Positions 14,533-23,966 of a DNA stretch of 45,305 nt are shown in pieces. The stretch's first letter is position 1, and each line of letters opens with the position of its first letter. The DNA lies in the NCBI GenBank assembly GCA_036401335.1, contig DASWVC010000416.1, forward strand, positions 1 through 45,305, read 5' to 3'. Both the position numbers and the translations under genes were made by a program. The stretch comes from DASWVC01 sp036401335. Lineage in GTDB: Bacteria; Verrucomicrobiota; Verrucomicrobiia; Chthoniobacterales; JAFAMB01. The notes beneath the pieces were generated by a model, which did not search any database, was not told where the DNA came from, and saw only the letters and a list, made by a program, of their open reading frames with translations.

Positions 14533-17490
14533 CTACTGGGTAAAAACAACTTCGGTGCCGTGAGCGGCAGTTTTCCGCAGCAAAATCGCGTGCTCGATTT
14601 TGCCGTCAAAGGCATCGTCGTGAGAGACAAGCAGCACTTGGTCAAGCCCCGCAGCGTCCTGCGCGTCGAGGATCGCATCGGCAAGCTTCTGGCGGCTGTC
14701 GGCGTCCACCCCATAGGTTGGTTCGTCGAAGATGCAAAACCGGAGCCCGCTGAATTCATGGATCATCGCGAGCGTCATCGACAAGGCAAGCTTCGTCTGC
14801 TCGCCACCGGACAGCATCGCAAAGCGTCGATTACCTGGAGTGAGGCAAAGGCTGTAGCGCGGTTCGGCCTTCCACTCCAACTCCACCGGATCAGGATTGA
14901 TGCGGTTAAAAATCTGTTGCGCCTGCGCACCGACCCGGGTGCAAAGGTGCTGAGCAACGGCGGGCGCGGAATTCTTAAGGACGTCGCGGGCTAAGTCCGT
15001 GAGTTCGATGGCGGCCTGCAAACGGTTAATTTCCCGCTTGGTCTGGTCACGTTTTTCCCATGCTTCCTGCCAGTCCAGAAAACGTTTTTCCTCACGCTGC
15101 AAATCCACCTTGGCGTACTCCAGGTGAGCGGTGTGCCTGGTAACCGCCCCATTCATTTCCTCGCAATTCTTACGGGCGACCGCGAGGGCTTGGGGATCAA
15201 AGTCTTCCATTGCCGTTTGGAGCGCAGACTCGAGCAGCATACTTGCACCCGCAGCCACCAACTCCTCGTCCTGAAGCCTCTGCAGGTCCGCTTGGCGGGC
15301 GGCAAGTTGTTCAGCGAGTGGTTTTGAGCCGAGGTACTGCTGAAAACCGGTCCGATGATCTACCTGAATCTGCTCTTGCCGGCTGATCTCTTCCTCGAGC
15401 AGGGCGTAAGCCTGAAGTTGGTCATCCAAGGCAGCCAGACGCTTCGAAATCTCCGCGCTCTCGCAATGAAAACGGAGGACCGCTTCATGCTGCCTCTTCT
15501 CCTCCGTCCCGAGCTTCGCCATGTCTTCCTGGCAGCGTGCAACTTGGGTCTGCAGGTTAACAACGTCCTGCTCGGTTTTAGCCCGCCGCGTTGCTTCGTC
15601 GTCGAAAGCAGTCAGCTTCGCATGAATCACGGCATCCGCATCCTGCCACCAGGCCTTTGCCTGTTCTACGAAAACGACCGTGTCAGCGTGCGTTTGTTGC
15701 AAGGTGATCAAAGCAGTATCCGGCGCTGGCTTCGGGGCTGCCGGAAACTTGGCGATTCCGGAGTCCCACACCGTTAAAGAATCTATGGCCACCAGGACGG
15801 CCTCAGGCAGCAAGCCGGCCGCACGGTCAACGAACTCCTGGCTTAGCGCCTGAAGGTGCCGCGCCTTCTCCATCAAAGCAGCCTCCTGTCCTTGCAGTCT
15901 GGTCGTTTCCACCTTAGCTGCCCGGTAAACGCATTCAGCGGCTTTGAAGTTATGTTCCGCGGATTGAATCGCCGCATTTAGCTGCTGAAGGTCCGCTTCG
16001 ACTCTGGAAGCGTCAAACTGGCGACATTGCTCTTTAAGGAAGGGGCAGGTGCCTCCACGGATCTGTGCAAGCTGCGCGGACAATGTTTTGTGATCCCCGC
16101 GCAAACCGGCCACTTCCCTACGAAGGTTTTGCACTGCCTCCTCCGCGCTGGCCTCGCGCACTCGGGCACTTGTCAAGGTCCCAGGATCCCACGCGGCGAG
16201 TTCACCGGTGAGGGCGGCAATGTTTCCAAGGGTTTTCCCCTGCCCTTCCAAGGAAGGCGAGAGACCAGCGGTAAAATGGCGGAGGCAAGCACGATTGTTT
16301 TCTGCGTCCCGGGCCGCAAGCTTGCGCTGCTCAAAGTTTATCCGGTTCTCTGCCAAAATATTGGTGGCCACGTTCCAGCGCGTGCGCAAGGCCGCCAGAG
16401 TGCTTTCGAGCGCGTCTTTCTGCGTGAGGTACAGCTCCGCCTGCCTTGATGCGGCCTGACCTTTCCCGTCCACCTCGACCTTGTGGCAGGCGGCAGCTGA
16501 CCTTTCGTTTTCGAGCCGCTTCTGTTGGACCTGGCGATTTCGCAGTATTTTCAGGGCTGCCTCAGCTTGCTCGTAAGCACGGTGCGCGGGTGCCGCCGCC
16601 GCGACACGTTCGCTTGCCCCTTTTGCGTCTTGAAAGCGTTTGGCTGCTTCGATGCACCGTTGCGCAGCCAACTCCAGGGCGTTCCTCCCTTCCTGGCTCA
16701 TCCGCTCCGCTGTTTTGACGGCTTCGTCGGCTACCTCCAATTGCGCAACCTTCTCCCTTGCGGTTTTCCAGCTTTCCTTCAGGGCGGCAAGCTCTTGTTC
16801 CAATTGCGCAACCTGCCGCCGCATTAATTCAACAACTTCCGGGCTGTTGCTGCGTTCGCGGATCCGCTCATCGAGGCCCGCGCGTATTTTCTCCTGCTCG
16901 TGGCACATTTGCCCGAACCGATCTATGGCGGGTTTAAGCCCATCAAAACACTCCCGGAACACCGCCACATCGAGCAAAGGTTCAAAGAATTTCTTGGCAT
17001 CACCCGGCTTTGAGTCGAACGCCCAGGTCAAACGGCCTTGCTTAACCCCGACAAGCTTCCAGAACAGCTCGCGAAGGCTGCTTTCACAGGGGAACTGAAG
17101 GAGCCGGCAAAGGAATCGCGAGACATCCTCATCGCCTTCTGCGCACGTGCTGCCGTCACTCAGTTGCACCACTTTGCTTCGACGTTTGTTCTGAGACCCG
17201 AGGCCGCGTTCAATCCGGTAAGCATCACCGCCGTGACTAAAGGTGGCGTCGATTTCGCCCGCCTTTTTCCCGGCACGGAGAAAATAGGTAGTGAGATCAA
17301 AATGTTCCTCGAACTCCGGCCTTGTAAGAAACAGGGCATACCCGAGGCTCTCGATCAGGGTGGTTTTTCCGTGCCCGTTTTTTCCCGCAATCCGATTGAC
17401 GCCGGCCTGAAAATTCACCGTGACGCCGTTGCCTTCGGGGCCTTCGGCGTACGACTTGATGTTCTTCAATCGGATGGAATGGATGATCAT
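14533..17490 (-). CDS. sbcC: SbcC/Rad50-type nuclease-associated ATPase
   Basis: This 985-residue SMC-like ATPase partners the SbcD nuclease in DNA end and hairpin processing. The N-terminal ATPase half has Walker A GKNGHGKTT at 36-44. Long heptad-rich coiled-coil stretches cover about 170-880. The C-terminal half has the signature MLSGGEQTKLALS (about 892-904), Walker B FCIFDEPTYGVDADS (about 918-932) and the H-loop VSHDD (about 955). The tip of the coiled coil, almost exactly mid-protein, reads GGTCPFLKEQCRQF. Its two cysteines (about 482 and 489) are six residues apart, instead of the CxxC of the classic zinc hook. The start overlaps the SbcD stop (ATGA), so the pair is translationally coupled. 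Length and layout are normal for the family. Confidence 0.93.
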   Translation of the reverse strand: MIIHSIRLKNIKSYAEGPEGNGVTVNFQAGVNRIAGKNGHGKTTLIESLGYALFLTRPEFEEHFDLTTYFLRAGKKAGEIDATFSHGGDAYRIERGLGSQNKRRSKVVQLSDGSTCAEGDEDVSRFLCRLLQFPCESSLRELFWKLVGVKQGRLTWAFDSKPGDAKKFFEPLLDVAVFRECFDGLKPAIDRFGQMCHEQEKIRAGLDERIRERSNSPEVVELMRRQVAQLEQELAALKESWKTAREKVAQLEVADEAVKTAERMSQEGRNALELAAQRCIEAAKRFQDAKGASERVAAAAPAHRAYEQAEAALKILRNRQVQQKRLENERSAAACHKVEVDGKGQAASRQAELYLTQKDALESTLAALRTRWNVATNILAENRINFEQRKLAARDAENNRACLRHFTAGLSPSLEGQGKTLGNIAALTGELAAWDPGTLTSARVREASAEEAVQNLRREVAGLRGDHKTLSAQLAQIRGGTCPFLKEQCRQFDASRVEADLQQLNAAIQSAEHNFKAAECVYRAAKVETTRLQGQEAALMEKARHLQALSQEFVDRAAGLLPEAVLVAIDSLTVWDSGIAKFPAAPKPAPDTALITLQQTHADTVVFVEQAKAWWQDADAVIHAKLTAFDDEATRRAKTEQDVVNLQTQVARCQEDMAKLGTEEKRQHEAVLRFHCESAEISKRLAALDDQLQAYALLEEEISRQEQIQVDHRTGFQQYLGSKPLAEQLAARQADLQRLQDEELVAAGASMLLESALQTAMEDFDPQALAVARKNCEEMNGAVTRHTAHLEYAKVDLQREEKRFLDWQEAWEKRDQTKREINRLQAAIELTDLARDVLKNSAPAVAQHLCTRVGAQAQQIFNRINPDPVELEWKAEPRYSLCLTPGNRRFAMLSGGEQTKLALSMTLAMIHEFSGLRFCIFDEPTYGVDADSRQKLADAILDAQDAAGLDQVLLVSHDDAFDGKIEHAILLRKTAAHGTEVVFTQ

Positions 17491-18848
17491 ACCGGCTGCT
17501 CCATCGTCACCTCATTCAGCAGGGCAGTATCGAGCACAGGCTGGGTTGCCTCGCGCGACACACGAACCAATTCGACCAGCGGACTTTGGTTCAGAAGTTC
17601 TGCGAGCTCCTCTCCGGTTTTGCCTGCCCGCACCGCTTCCTTGAGCTCAAAAAACAACGCCGCAAAGTCGGCATCGTGACCCTCAACACCCCAGAGCGGT
17701 TTACGGTCAACCAGTTCGCGAATGGCCTTTTTCTCGAGGTCTTCCCGGGAGAGACTGTAGCCGGACCCGCTTGAGAAAGCGTAACCATCCACATTTAACC
17801 CGGTTGCATCGAGCGAAACGGCATAAACTTCCGCCGCTGTCTCGATTTCCGCACAGGCTGCCGAGTGATCGAGCGCAATTCGGTTGAGGTTCAACTTCCC
17901 GGCAAGACGCAGGTCGATCACGGCGTCGCGAGCAGGTTTGTGTTCACGAATCATTTTCGTGGCTGCGCTCACGAATGCGGCGGCGCCATCCTTTGTCTTG
18001 TTCCCGAAGGGGGTGCAATCGAGCGTGATCCGATGGCAGGGCCGGCGGGGGTTGCTGCAGATCTCGATCGAGGTCGGTCGGTGGCGATGAGAAGGGTCGA
18101 TTTTCAGCACCGCGTACCCCCGAGGGACCGGGCTGCCGTCTGAACCCCATTCATAAGCGGCCTCACGCAGTTCGCAGTTTTCGGGTGATCCCGGGTTGCA
18201 GGCCCAATCGCCGTGGCGCATCGGTTTATGAATGTGCCCCAGTGCCAGGTAGCAGACCTTCTCGCTGAGTGCTCGCAGATCTTCCGGTAAAAAGCCGCCC
18301 CCTTCCCCAACGAAGTAATCAGGCCCGGCATGCAACAACGCCACGTGGGTTCGATCGGGTTCAAGCCGCGAAGCTATCTCCTGCATTTTATGCGGCGTGG
18401 CCGCTCCGAGGTAGCCGGCACCGACAAACCGGATTCCGGCCAAGTCAATGTAAGCCCCGGCCCTTGTTTCCGAATTCCACGGAGCCATGATGGGCCCATC
18501 CGCGTTGAACACGGTACGGAGCAGCATGAGCAGGTCATCCTGGGCCAGGAAGTGCGTCCAGGTCGGCTCGTTTGAGTGAATGAAAGTCTTGTCGTGGTTA
18601 CCCTCGATGGCAATCACGGGAATGTTCGCCGTTTTTAACCGTGCGAGGATCCGTTGAGCCTGACGCAGGTGAGGCGGCTCGACCTGCGGCCGATCAAAAA
18701 GGTCGCCCGCAATAAGCAAGGCGTCCGCCCCCTCCTGAACGGCCTGGTCCGCTATGAAACTGAAGGCGTCGGCTAAGTCGCTGTCAGGCAACCGCCCGTC
18801 AAGGCGACGTCGCCCAAGATGGATGTCGGCAACGTGGTAAATCTTCAT
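17487..18848 (-). CDS. sbcD: SbcD/Mre11-type exonuclease
   Basis: This is a 453-residue metallophosphoesterase and the nuclease subunit of SbcCD. All metal-binding motifs of the Mre11 family are visible: D8-x-H10 (VADIHLG), GDLFD at 48-52, GNHD at 83-86, LLHAG with H173, and GHIH at 204-207. The C-terminal 200 residues form a capping/ATPase-binding region with little recognisable sequence. The frame stays open to 18911, but the ATG at 18848 gives MKIYHVADIHLG, the canonical start. The gene is transcribed leftwards, and its stop overlaps the sbcC start by four bases. The complex trims DNA ends and cleaves hairpins, including long palindromes, in the cytoplasm. Confidence 0.93.
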   Translation of the reverse strand: MKIYHVADIHLGRRRLDGRLPDSDLADAFSFIADQAVQEGADALLIAGDLFDRPQVEPPHLRQAQRILARLKTANIPVIAIEGNHDKTFIHSNEPTWTHFLAQDDLLMLLRTVFNADGPIMAPWNSETRAGAYIDLAGIRFVGAGYLGAATPHKMQEIASRLEPDRTHVALLHAGPDYFVGEGGGFLPEDLRALSEKVCYLALGHIHKPMRHGDWACNPGSPENCELREAAYEWGSDGSPVPRGYAVLKIDPSHRHRPTSIEICSNPRRPCHRITLDCTPFGNKTKDGAAAFVSAATKMIREHKPARDAVIDLRLAGKLNLNRIALDHSAACAEIETAAEVYAVSLDATGLNVDGYAFSSGSGYSLSREDLEKKAIRELVDRKPLWGVEGHDADFAALFFELKEAVRAGKTGEELAELLNQSPLVELVRVSREATQPVLDTALLNEVTMEQPV

Positions 18849-19155
18849 CGGGTCAAGTCGAGAGGGGACAAAAGCGACGAAATCACACCTGAGTTTTCCG
18901 CCGCTCCCCACCGCTTAGTCCGGCAGCTGCAAACCCGTGCCACGGCTGAGCTGAAGAAGTGCTGAAAAAAGAAATCCATACCCGAACGCAAAAAGATTGT
19001 GAACGCCTGATGGCGGATTTAACCTCAGCGTTCGCGAAAAAGCAACTGCTTCTCACGTTTGACCCCAATATCTTGGGGATTGAGTCGAGCACACGGGCAT
19101 ATATGGGGCGAAACGATCGGGGCCGGGCTGTCGGGGTCAGGCGTACATCGACGGC
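18849..19155. other. Intergenic, no secure gene
   Basis: Upstream of sbcD. A GTG-initiated frame from 18959 begins plausibly (LKKEIHTRTQKDCERLMADL) but runs into compositionally odd sequence after about 55 codons. It may be the shifted N-terminal part of the small membrane protein that follows. No promoter or terminator stands out. Confidence 0.3.
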
Positions 19156-19416
19156 TTGTCTTCGCTTTTACGCGCCGCCCTGGCCATCGCGGTGGTGGCG
19201 GCGGCCGTGGCTGGTTACGGGGTGTGGTACAAGCGTGCCCCCAACATTGCCAGGGAGGCATCCTCCGTATTTTTTGCCCGCGTGACCGGTGCCATGTTCA
19301 CCGCCATGTTGCTTTTGGTCTTCGGCGATGTTCTTTGCAATTCGCTCTTCAGCGCCCTCACCGATTTCTTAAACCCGGAGTATTTCGCCCTCCGGCACCT
19401 TCCGTTCACCAACTAG
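19156..19416 (+). CDS. Possible small membrane protein (hypothetical)
   Basis: This frame of 86 codons opens with TTG (no ATG or GTG is available) and predicts two hydrophobic segments: LLRAALAIAVVAAAVAGYGV near the N-terminus and a second around FTAMLLLVFGDVLCNSLF. A short charged loop (YKRAPNIAREASS) lies between them. I recognise no family. The membrane-like pattern and a sensible C-terminus argue for coding. The weak start, the lack of a ribosome site and an adjoining open frame one base out of phase upstream (from 18959) argue that it may be the broken 3' part of an older gene. Confidence 0.3.
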   Translation: MSSLLRAALAIAVVAAAVAGYGVWYKRAPNIAREASSVFFARVTGAMFTAMLLLVFGDVLCNSLFSALTDFLNPEYFALRHLPFTN

Positions 19417-19473
19417 AACTGGGTCCGAGCAATTTATCGCGCTGCTTACAGGCCGACCGTGGCCGCACTGGAC

Positions 19474-19500
19474 GGGCGCTTGAGGAGACGCTTCCCTCCC
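19474..19500 (+). repeat. Intergenic stem-loop repeat, copy 9 (degenerate)
   Basis: GGGCGCTTGAGGA is shared exactly with copies 5 and 6, followed by a diverged right arm (GACGCTTCCC) and CTCCC. It ends just before copy 10. Confidence 0.55.
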
Positions 19501-19503
19501 AGA

Positions 19504-19533
19504 GGTCACGAAAGGGAATTGCAGCCCTGCCGG
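19504..19533 (+). repeat. Intergenic stem-loop repeat, copy 10 (decayed stem)
   Basis: GGTCACGA, AAGGGAA, TTGCAGCC, then CTGCCGG. It is closely related to copy 7. The order (GGGCGCTTG unit, then GGTCACGA unit) is the same as at 14327-14384, so pairs may move or duplicate together. Confidence 0.55.
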
Positions 19534-19589
19534 ACCGGGGCTTCCCGCGTCCTTTTTCATTCCATTGTTCCGGTTCCTGCCCTTAGGGC

Positions 19590-20423
19590 CTATTTCTTTA
19601 AAGAAATGGCTTTATATGCCCTCATCGTCTCGGTAATCGCCTTCTCAACGGGGAGGCGTTCCATGCTTGATGCGCCGTAGAACCCGTGTACGCCCTCGGT
19701 ACGGTGAAGCACATACTCAGCATCTTGAGGTTCAGAAATCGGGCCACCGTGACATAAGATGATGATGTCTTGATTTACATGCTTCGCAGCGTCCGCAATC
19801 GCTTGCACTCTCTTCGGAACGTCGTCCAAAGGCACAGCCGTGCTTGCGCCGATGGCTCCTTTGGTCGTGAGCCCGAGGTGCGCGACAATGACGTCGGCTC
19901 CAGCTTTCGCCATCACTCTGGCATCTTCCGGGTTGAAGCAGTAAGGCGTCGTAAAAAGGTCCATTTCATGGGCAAGGCGGATCATCTCAACCTCAAGGCC
20001 GAATCCCATGCCGGTTTCTTCGAGGTTTTGGCGGAATAAGCCGTCGATCAGGCCGACTGTGGGAAAATTTTGGATGCCGGAAAACCCGATCTCAATAACC
20101 TGCTTCAGAAACGTCCGCATCTGCCGGAACGGATCGGTCCCGCAGACTCCCGCGAGGACAGGTGTATTTCCGACGATGGTAAGAACCTCACTTGCCATCT
20201 CCATGACAATCGCGTTGGCGTCACCATACGGCATCAAGCCAGAAAGGGACCCACGCCCCGCCATCCGGTAGCGACCGCTGTTGTAGACAATGATTAAATC
20301 GACGCCTCCAGCTTCCTCAAATTTAGCAGAAATGCCTGTTCCAGCCCCCCCACCGACGATCGGCCTGCCTTCCGCGATGGTCTGGCGAAGTTTATTTAAA
20401 ATCTGTCGTCTGGTGAAGGCCAT
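19590..20423 (-). CDS. PEP-hydrolase-like TIM-barrel protein (Tm-1 C-terminal half homologue)
   Basis: This 277-residue protein is of the PEP_hydrolase/TIM-barrel family (PF09370 type). Recognisable segments are PIVGGGAGTGISAKFEEAGG, VDLIIVYNSGRYRMAGRGSL, the VLAGVCGTDPFRQM strand, a GFSGIQNFPTVGLIDG loop, DVIVAHLGLTTKGAIGA, and ILCHGGPISEP near the C-terminal phosphate-binding end. In the tomato virus-resistance protein Tm-1, a domain of this family is fused behind a UPF0261 domain. Here the UPF0261 protein is the preceding gene of the same operon, 112 bases upstream. Enzymatic activity has not been settled for the bacterial family to my knowledge; a C-C bond or phosphoester reaction on an enol or keto acid is a reasonable guess. 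It is the last gene of the long operon. Confidence 0.85.
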   Translation of the reverse strand: MAFTRRQILNKLRQTIAEGRPIVGGGAGTGISAKFEEAGGVDLIIVYNSGRYRMAGRGSLSGLMPYGDANAIVMEMASEVLTIVGNTPVLAGVCGTDPFRQMRTFLKQVIEIGFSGIQNFPTVGLIDGLFRQNLEETGMGFGLEVEMIRLAHEMDLFTTPYCFNPEDARVMAKAGADVIVAHLGLTTKGAIGASTAVPLDDVPKRVQAIADAAKHVNQDIIILCHGGPISEPQDAEYVLHRTEGVHGFYGASSMERLPVEKAITETMRAYKAISLKK

Positions 20424-20535
20424 AAACCGTGTTCTTAACTTTGCCTAATCTTCACTTCCAAATGGCCGTCAGCGATCGAGAACCTCAACTTCGACACCTT
20501 TCAGGAGGACAGGGCCCCGCATGACGGGTGGCGGC

Positions 20536-21765
20536 TCAGGTCGCTTTTTGCCGAATCAATGCAAGCATCATTTCGACCGCCTTCGCAGCGAACACCGGAT
20601 CGTTGATGTTTGCATCGACCTCCACAACCGGTATCCCAGGTCGCAGGTTCGATTTGATCGCGTCAAACATTGCTTCGTCCGCCTCCCGATTGCAGAACAG
20701 TTGTCCGTCTCCGTCCAACATGGAAACGCCCCGCAGGGGAAACAGAAACGCGACGGGGCCATTCGCCGCATTCGCCTTCTGAGCAAAAATCTCGCCCATC
20801 GTCCGGTTCTCTTCCACGTTTGTCCGCATCAGCGTCACCGAAGGATTCCATTCATAAAATAGACGGTTCGCCTTGCGGTACCCGTCGGGAACGCTGGACG
20901 GCGCTCCAAAGTTGGCCATATCAACGCATCCAGGGACGATCAGGTGCGGGACGCCGCGCTTTCCCGGAGCATCCAACCGTTCCGGGCCAGCGCTGAAAAC
21001 ACCCTGGCAAAGCTCATCGGCCCATTCGGTAGTCGTGATGTCCAAAACTCCTTCGACCAGACCGTCATCAACCAGTGTTTCCATCGCCCGGCCTCCTGTT
21101 CCCGTCGCATGAAACACCAGGACTTCGAAGCCCTCCTCATTAAGTCCCGCTAAACAGGCGCTCACGCAGTCGGTGGTATTACCGAACATCGATGCGGTAA
21201 TCACAGGTCTGTCTTTCCCGGGCGCAGGCGCCTCACAGTTCACCATTCCACCAATCGCTCCGGCGGCACGCGTGTACACCAACCGGGAAATGCGATTGAG
21301 GCCCGCTACATCGACGATGGAGGGCATCATGGTGATGTCTTTTCCACGGACGTAAAAAGAAACGTCACCGGATGCGACTGTCGAGACCAGGATCTTGGGG
21401 ACCCCGATCGGCAAGGCGCGCATGGCAGACGCAATGATTGACGATCCACCCGTTCCCCCCATGCCGATGATGCCATCAAACTTTCCTTGGTCAAACAAGC
21501 TGCGTATGAATTTGGGAGCACTTCGGTCCAACGCTTTCATCGCTTCGGCTTTGTCCTTCCTCGAGCGAATCGAGTCCAGATCGTAACCGGCAGCCTGGGC
21601 TACCTCACTTGCCTCAAAGTTCACTGGGAAGAGGGTCGTGGTGCCGAGAACTCCCAGGTTAACGGTGAGTACCGCGTGGCCTTGTTTCAGGATCTGTTCG
21701 CGTAAGAAGGCGTGTTCTTCACCCTTGGTGTCAAAGGTGCCCAAAATGCAGATGGTCTTAGCCAT
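20536..21765 (-). CDS. Tm-1-like ATP-binding (UPF0261) protein
   Basis: This 409-residue protein belongs to the UPF0261/Tm-1-like ATP-binding family (PF06792). The N-terminus KTICILGTFDTKGEEHAFLR is the hallmark of the family. It is followed by DGIIGMGGTGGSSIIASAMR, a glycine-rich loop in the expected ATP region, then LVSTVASGDVSFYVRGKDIT, and VFHATGTGGRAMETLVDDG in the second half. In plant Tm-1 this domain binds ATP and viral replicase; the native metabolic role in bacteria is not established. Pairing with the TIM-barrel protein downstream, in an operon with an importer and a dehydrogenase, argues for a catabolic, ATP-dependent step. The start is the ATG at 21765. A gap of 198 bases separates it from the dehydrogenase upstream. 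Confidence 0.88.
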   Translation of the reverse strand: MAKTICILGTFDTKGEEHAFLREQILKQGHAVLTVNLGVLGTTTLFPVNFEASEVAQAAGYDLDSIRSRKDKAEAMKALDRSAPKFIRSLFDQGKFDGIIGMGGTGGSSIIASAMRALPIGVPKILVSTVASGDVSFYVRGKDITMMPSIVDVAGLNRISRLVYTRAAGAIGGMVNCEAPAPGKDRPVITASMFGNTTDCVSACLAGLNEEGFEVLVFHATGTGGRAMETLVDDGLVEGVLDITTTEWADELCQGVFSAGPERLDAPGKRGVPHLIVPGCVDMANFGAPSSVPDGYRKANRLFYEWNPSVTLMRTNVEENRTMGEIFAQKANAANGPVAFLFPLRGVSMLDGDGQLFCNREADEAMFDAIKSNLRPGIPVVEVDANINDPVFAAKAVEMMLALIRQKAT

Positions 21766-21963
21766 AATCGCAGAGCACTCTCGTCAATTTAGTTTAAAAC
21801 GGCTCGTACAGAAAAGAATTGTCTGTGGTTAGGGGGGGCGCCTGGTGCCAAGGCCCACCCATTCACCTCACCCGTCCAGACGTTTTGTTACCCCCCGTGG
21901 CCGCTCCCCTTCGGCTGCTGGGATCTGATGAGTACGGAAATCCAGCGGACCTGTTTTGTAAAC

Positions 21964-23046
21964 TCATGTTAACGAAGCCTGTTCCTGCGCTTCGCATAAC
22001 ATCTCCTGGACGAGTACCGGCTTTCCGCTGCGAGCGCTTTGGATGCCTGCGAAAATGAGGGCGACGGACTGCAAGTTGTCCTCGACGTTGGTTTCCATCG
22101 GTTCCCCACCCTCTACCCAGCGGACGAACTTCTCGATAAGCCAGGTATTCGCCCATTTGGCCTGTTGCAGAAGTGGAACCTGCTTGCCTTGACCCGCCAC
22201 TCCGACCGTCCACCGTCCCTTGGGTTCATAGGGAAAATACTCGATCTGCCGACGATCCAGAATGACCGTGGCTTCTCTGCATTCTGCCCGTATGTACTCG
22301 TTGGCCCATCCATTCAAACCGACGGCATTCGTTTTCGCCCCTTCATAAAGGGCGCGAACCTGATTGGGAAAGTGCATCGTTACCAAAGCCTGGGAATCAC
22401 CGGCGAATTCACCCCACGGTGGATTCCAAGTCTCCGCATAAACCGATTCGCATTTGGCGGACGCGAGATCCGCGAGAATATCAAGGTGGTGAACCGCACC
22501 CTCGACCATCAGGGCATCCTCGATCTCGTGCCGGAATTTCCCCCAAGTGGCAAACTTCCGCGCCTCGCAGGTGAATCGACACACCAAGTAATCCAACTGA
22601 CCGTAACGGCCTGAGTGCAAAAGCTGCCGCAACGTTGCTTTGTCCTGGTCAAAACGGTGGCTCATCGTGACACCCATCTTTTTACCGGACCGCTTGACCT
22701 TGGCTGCTATTCGCACCGAGCCGAGAAGGGTGTCGGCGATCGGCTTTTCGGACAGGATGTGCAGATCGTGGGCCAGCGCCTCGTCCACAACCTTTTCATG
22801 AAAAGCGGGCGGAACAACAATCGTACAGAAATCAGCCTGGTTTTTCTCAAATGCCTCCCGCACGTCGGTGTAACATTGGTCGGAGCGCAAACCTAAGACG
22901 GATCTGGCCATCTCCAGCGCCTTAGTATCCAGGTCCACGACCGCCCGCACGTCAATCAATCCACCCTGGACGTTAGGCGGCAAGAAAACTTTACACCAAC
23001 GCTCTCCCCAACCTCCAAGTCCCACGTGAATCATTTTCAAGGGCAT
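21964..23046 (-). CDS. Gfo/Idh/MocA family dehydrogenase
   Basis: This 360-residue NAD(P)-dependent oxidoreductase has GLGGWG at 9-14 and SEKPIADT with EKP at 100-102. An HHLDILADL segment in the second domain supplies the usual histidine. In-frame ATGs occur at 23103, 23052 and 23046. The ATG at 23046 is chosen because GAGGAG lies six bases upstream of it, at 23053-23058; that box directly abuts the 23052 codon and leaves it no spacing. It lies between the permease genes and the Tm-1-like gene in the leftward operon and is likely to oxidise the imported compound. No structural homologue with known substrate is recognisable by eye. Confidence 0.92.
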   Translation of the reverse strand: MPLKMIHVGLGGWGERWCKVFLPPNVQGGLIDVRAVVDLDTKALEMARSVLGLRSDQCYTDVREAFEKNQADFCTIVVPPAFHEKVVDEALAHDLHILSEKPIADTLLGSVRIAAKVKRSGKKMGVTMSHRFDQDKATLRQLLHSGRYGQLDYLVCRFTCEARKFATWGKFRHEIEDALMVEGAVHHLDILADLASAKCESVYAETWNPPWGEFAGDSQALVTMHFPNQVRALYEGAKTNAVGLNGWANEYIRAECREATVILDRRQIEYFPYEPKGRWTVGVAGQGKQVPLLQQAKWANTWLIEKFVRWVEGGEPMETNVEDNLQSVALIFAGIQSARSGKPVLVQEMLCEAQEQASLT

Positions 23047-23052
23047 CGGCAT

Positions 23053-23058
23053 CTCCTC
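23053..23058 (-). promoter_or_regulatory. Ribosome binding site deciding the dehydrogenase start
   Basis: GAGGAG on the minus strand, six bases before the ATG at 23046. It overlaps nothing else and identifies that ATG among three in-frame candidates. Confidence 0.7.
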
Positions 23059-23122
23059 ACCTGCTTGTTGTAAGTCATTGATAACAATTTTTGGGGCAAG
23101 CACCGGGCTTCCCTTGGCCAGA

Positions 23123-23956
23123 CTATTTCACTGCGCCCAAAGTCATTCCCCGGAGCAAATATTTTTGCATGATCATCGCAAACACGATCACCGGGGCCGA
23201 AATCAGAAGGGCTGCCGCGCCCGCGGCGCCCCATTGAATGCCGAATTGCGTCCGGAAGCCCAGGGCGACCACGGGCGCGGTGGCCGCCCGTGTGTTCGTG
23301 AGGGTCAACGCAAACAGGAACTCGTTCCAGGCCGCGATGAAGGTGAACACCGCGGCAGCGGCAATTCCCCCCGCGCAAAGCGGTACGAAAATTCGATGGA
23401 AGACCGAGAACTCCGAGCAGCCATCCAGGATCGCGGCTTCACGGAGTTCGCGCGGAATGTCCTGGAAAAAACTGCGCGTAAGCCAAATCGCAAAAGGAAG
23501 ATTGAAAGCAACGTTAATCGCCACGAGCACCTGGTAAGTGTCCAACAGGTGCCATCGGGACGCGATCAGGTAAACCGGAACGACCAGGGCAACCGCAGGC
23601 ATCATCCGACCAATGAGGAGGCCGAGCAAAAACCCCTTTTTCCCGGACGGTAAAACCGCTGAAGCGTAAGCAGCGGGCGTGCCTAGCAGTATCACCAGCA
23701 GGGTGCTGGCAACGCTCACGATGACGCTGTTGACGAGGAACCCTTGAAAATGCTTTACGGCAAACAGGTAGTGAAAGCCTTGCAAGGTCGGATGAAACAA
23801 GAATTTAGGAGGCCAGGAGTAGGTGTCTACGGGATTGCGAAAACCTGTCATTACCATCCAGGCAAATGGAAAGAGATAAATTGAAAGGATGACGATCCAT
23901 ATGAACAGCCAGACGACTTTCCAGATCGAACCGTTGAAGTTTCGTGCTCGCCTCAT
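23123..23956 (-). CDS. Carbohydrate ABC transporter permease, MalG/UgpE type
   Basis: This 277-residue inner-membrane protein has six predicted helices. The first begins near residue 15 (VVWLFIWIVILSIYLFPFAW) and the last ends with VFAMIMQKYLLRGMTLGAVK, the family's typical C-terminus. The EAA loop that contacts the ATPase reads ELREAAILDGCSEFSVFHRI. It follows its partner permease by ten bases. Together with the binding protein at 25823 it forms a MalEFG-like importer, but no ATPase gene is in this operon. Confidence 0.93.
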   Translation of the reverse strand: MRRARNFNGSIWKVVWLFIWIVILSIYLFPFAWMVMTGFRNPVDTYSWPPKFLFHPTLQGFHYLFAVKHFQGFLVNSVIVSVASTLLVILLGTPAAYASAVLPSGKKGFLLGLLIGRMMPAVALVVPVYLIASRWHLLDTYQVLVAINVAFNLPFAIWLTRSFFQDIPRELREAAILDGCSEFSVFHRIFVPLCAGGIAAAAVFTFIAAWNEFLFALTLTNTRAATAPVVALGFRTQFGIQWGAAGAAALLISAPVIVFAMIMQKYLLRGMTLGAVK

Positions 23957-23966
23957 TCCCTTCCCT

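Noticed and set aside
19590..19620. Terminator at the end of the Tm-1-like operon
   Set aside because: Only a GCCCT/AGGGC dyad with no loop and no U-run; too weak.
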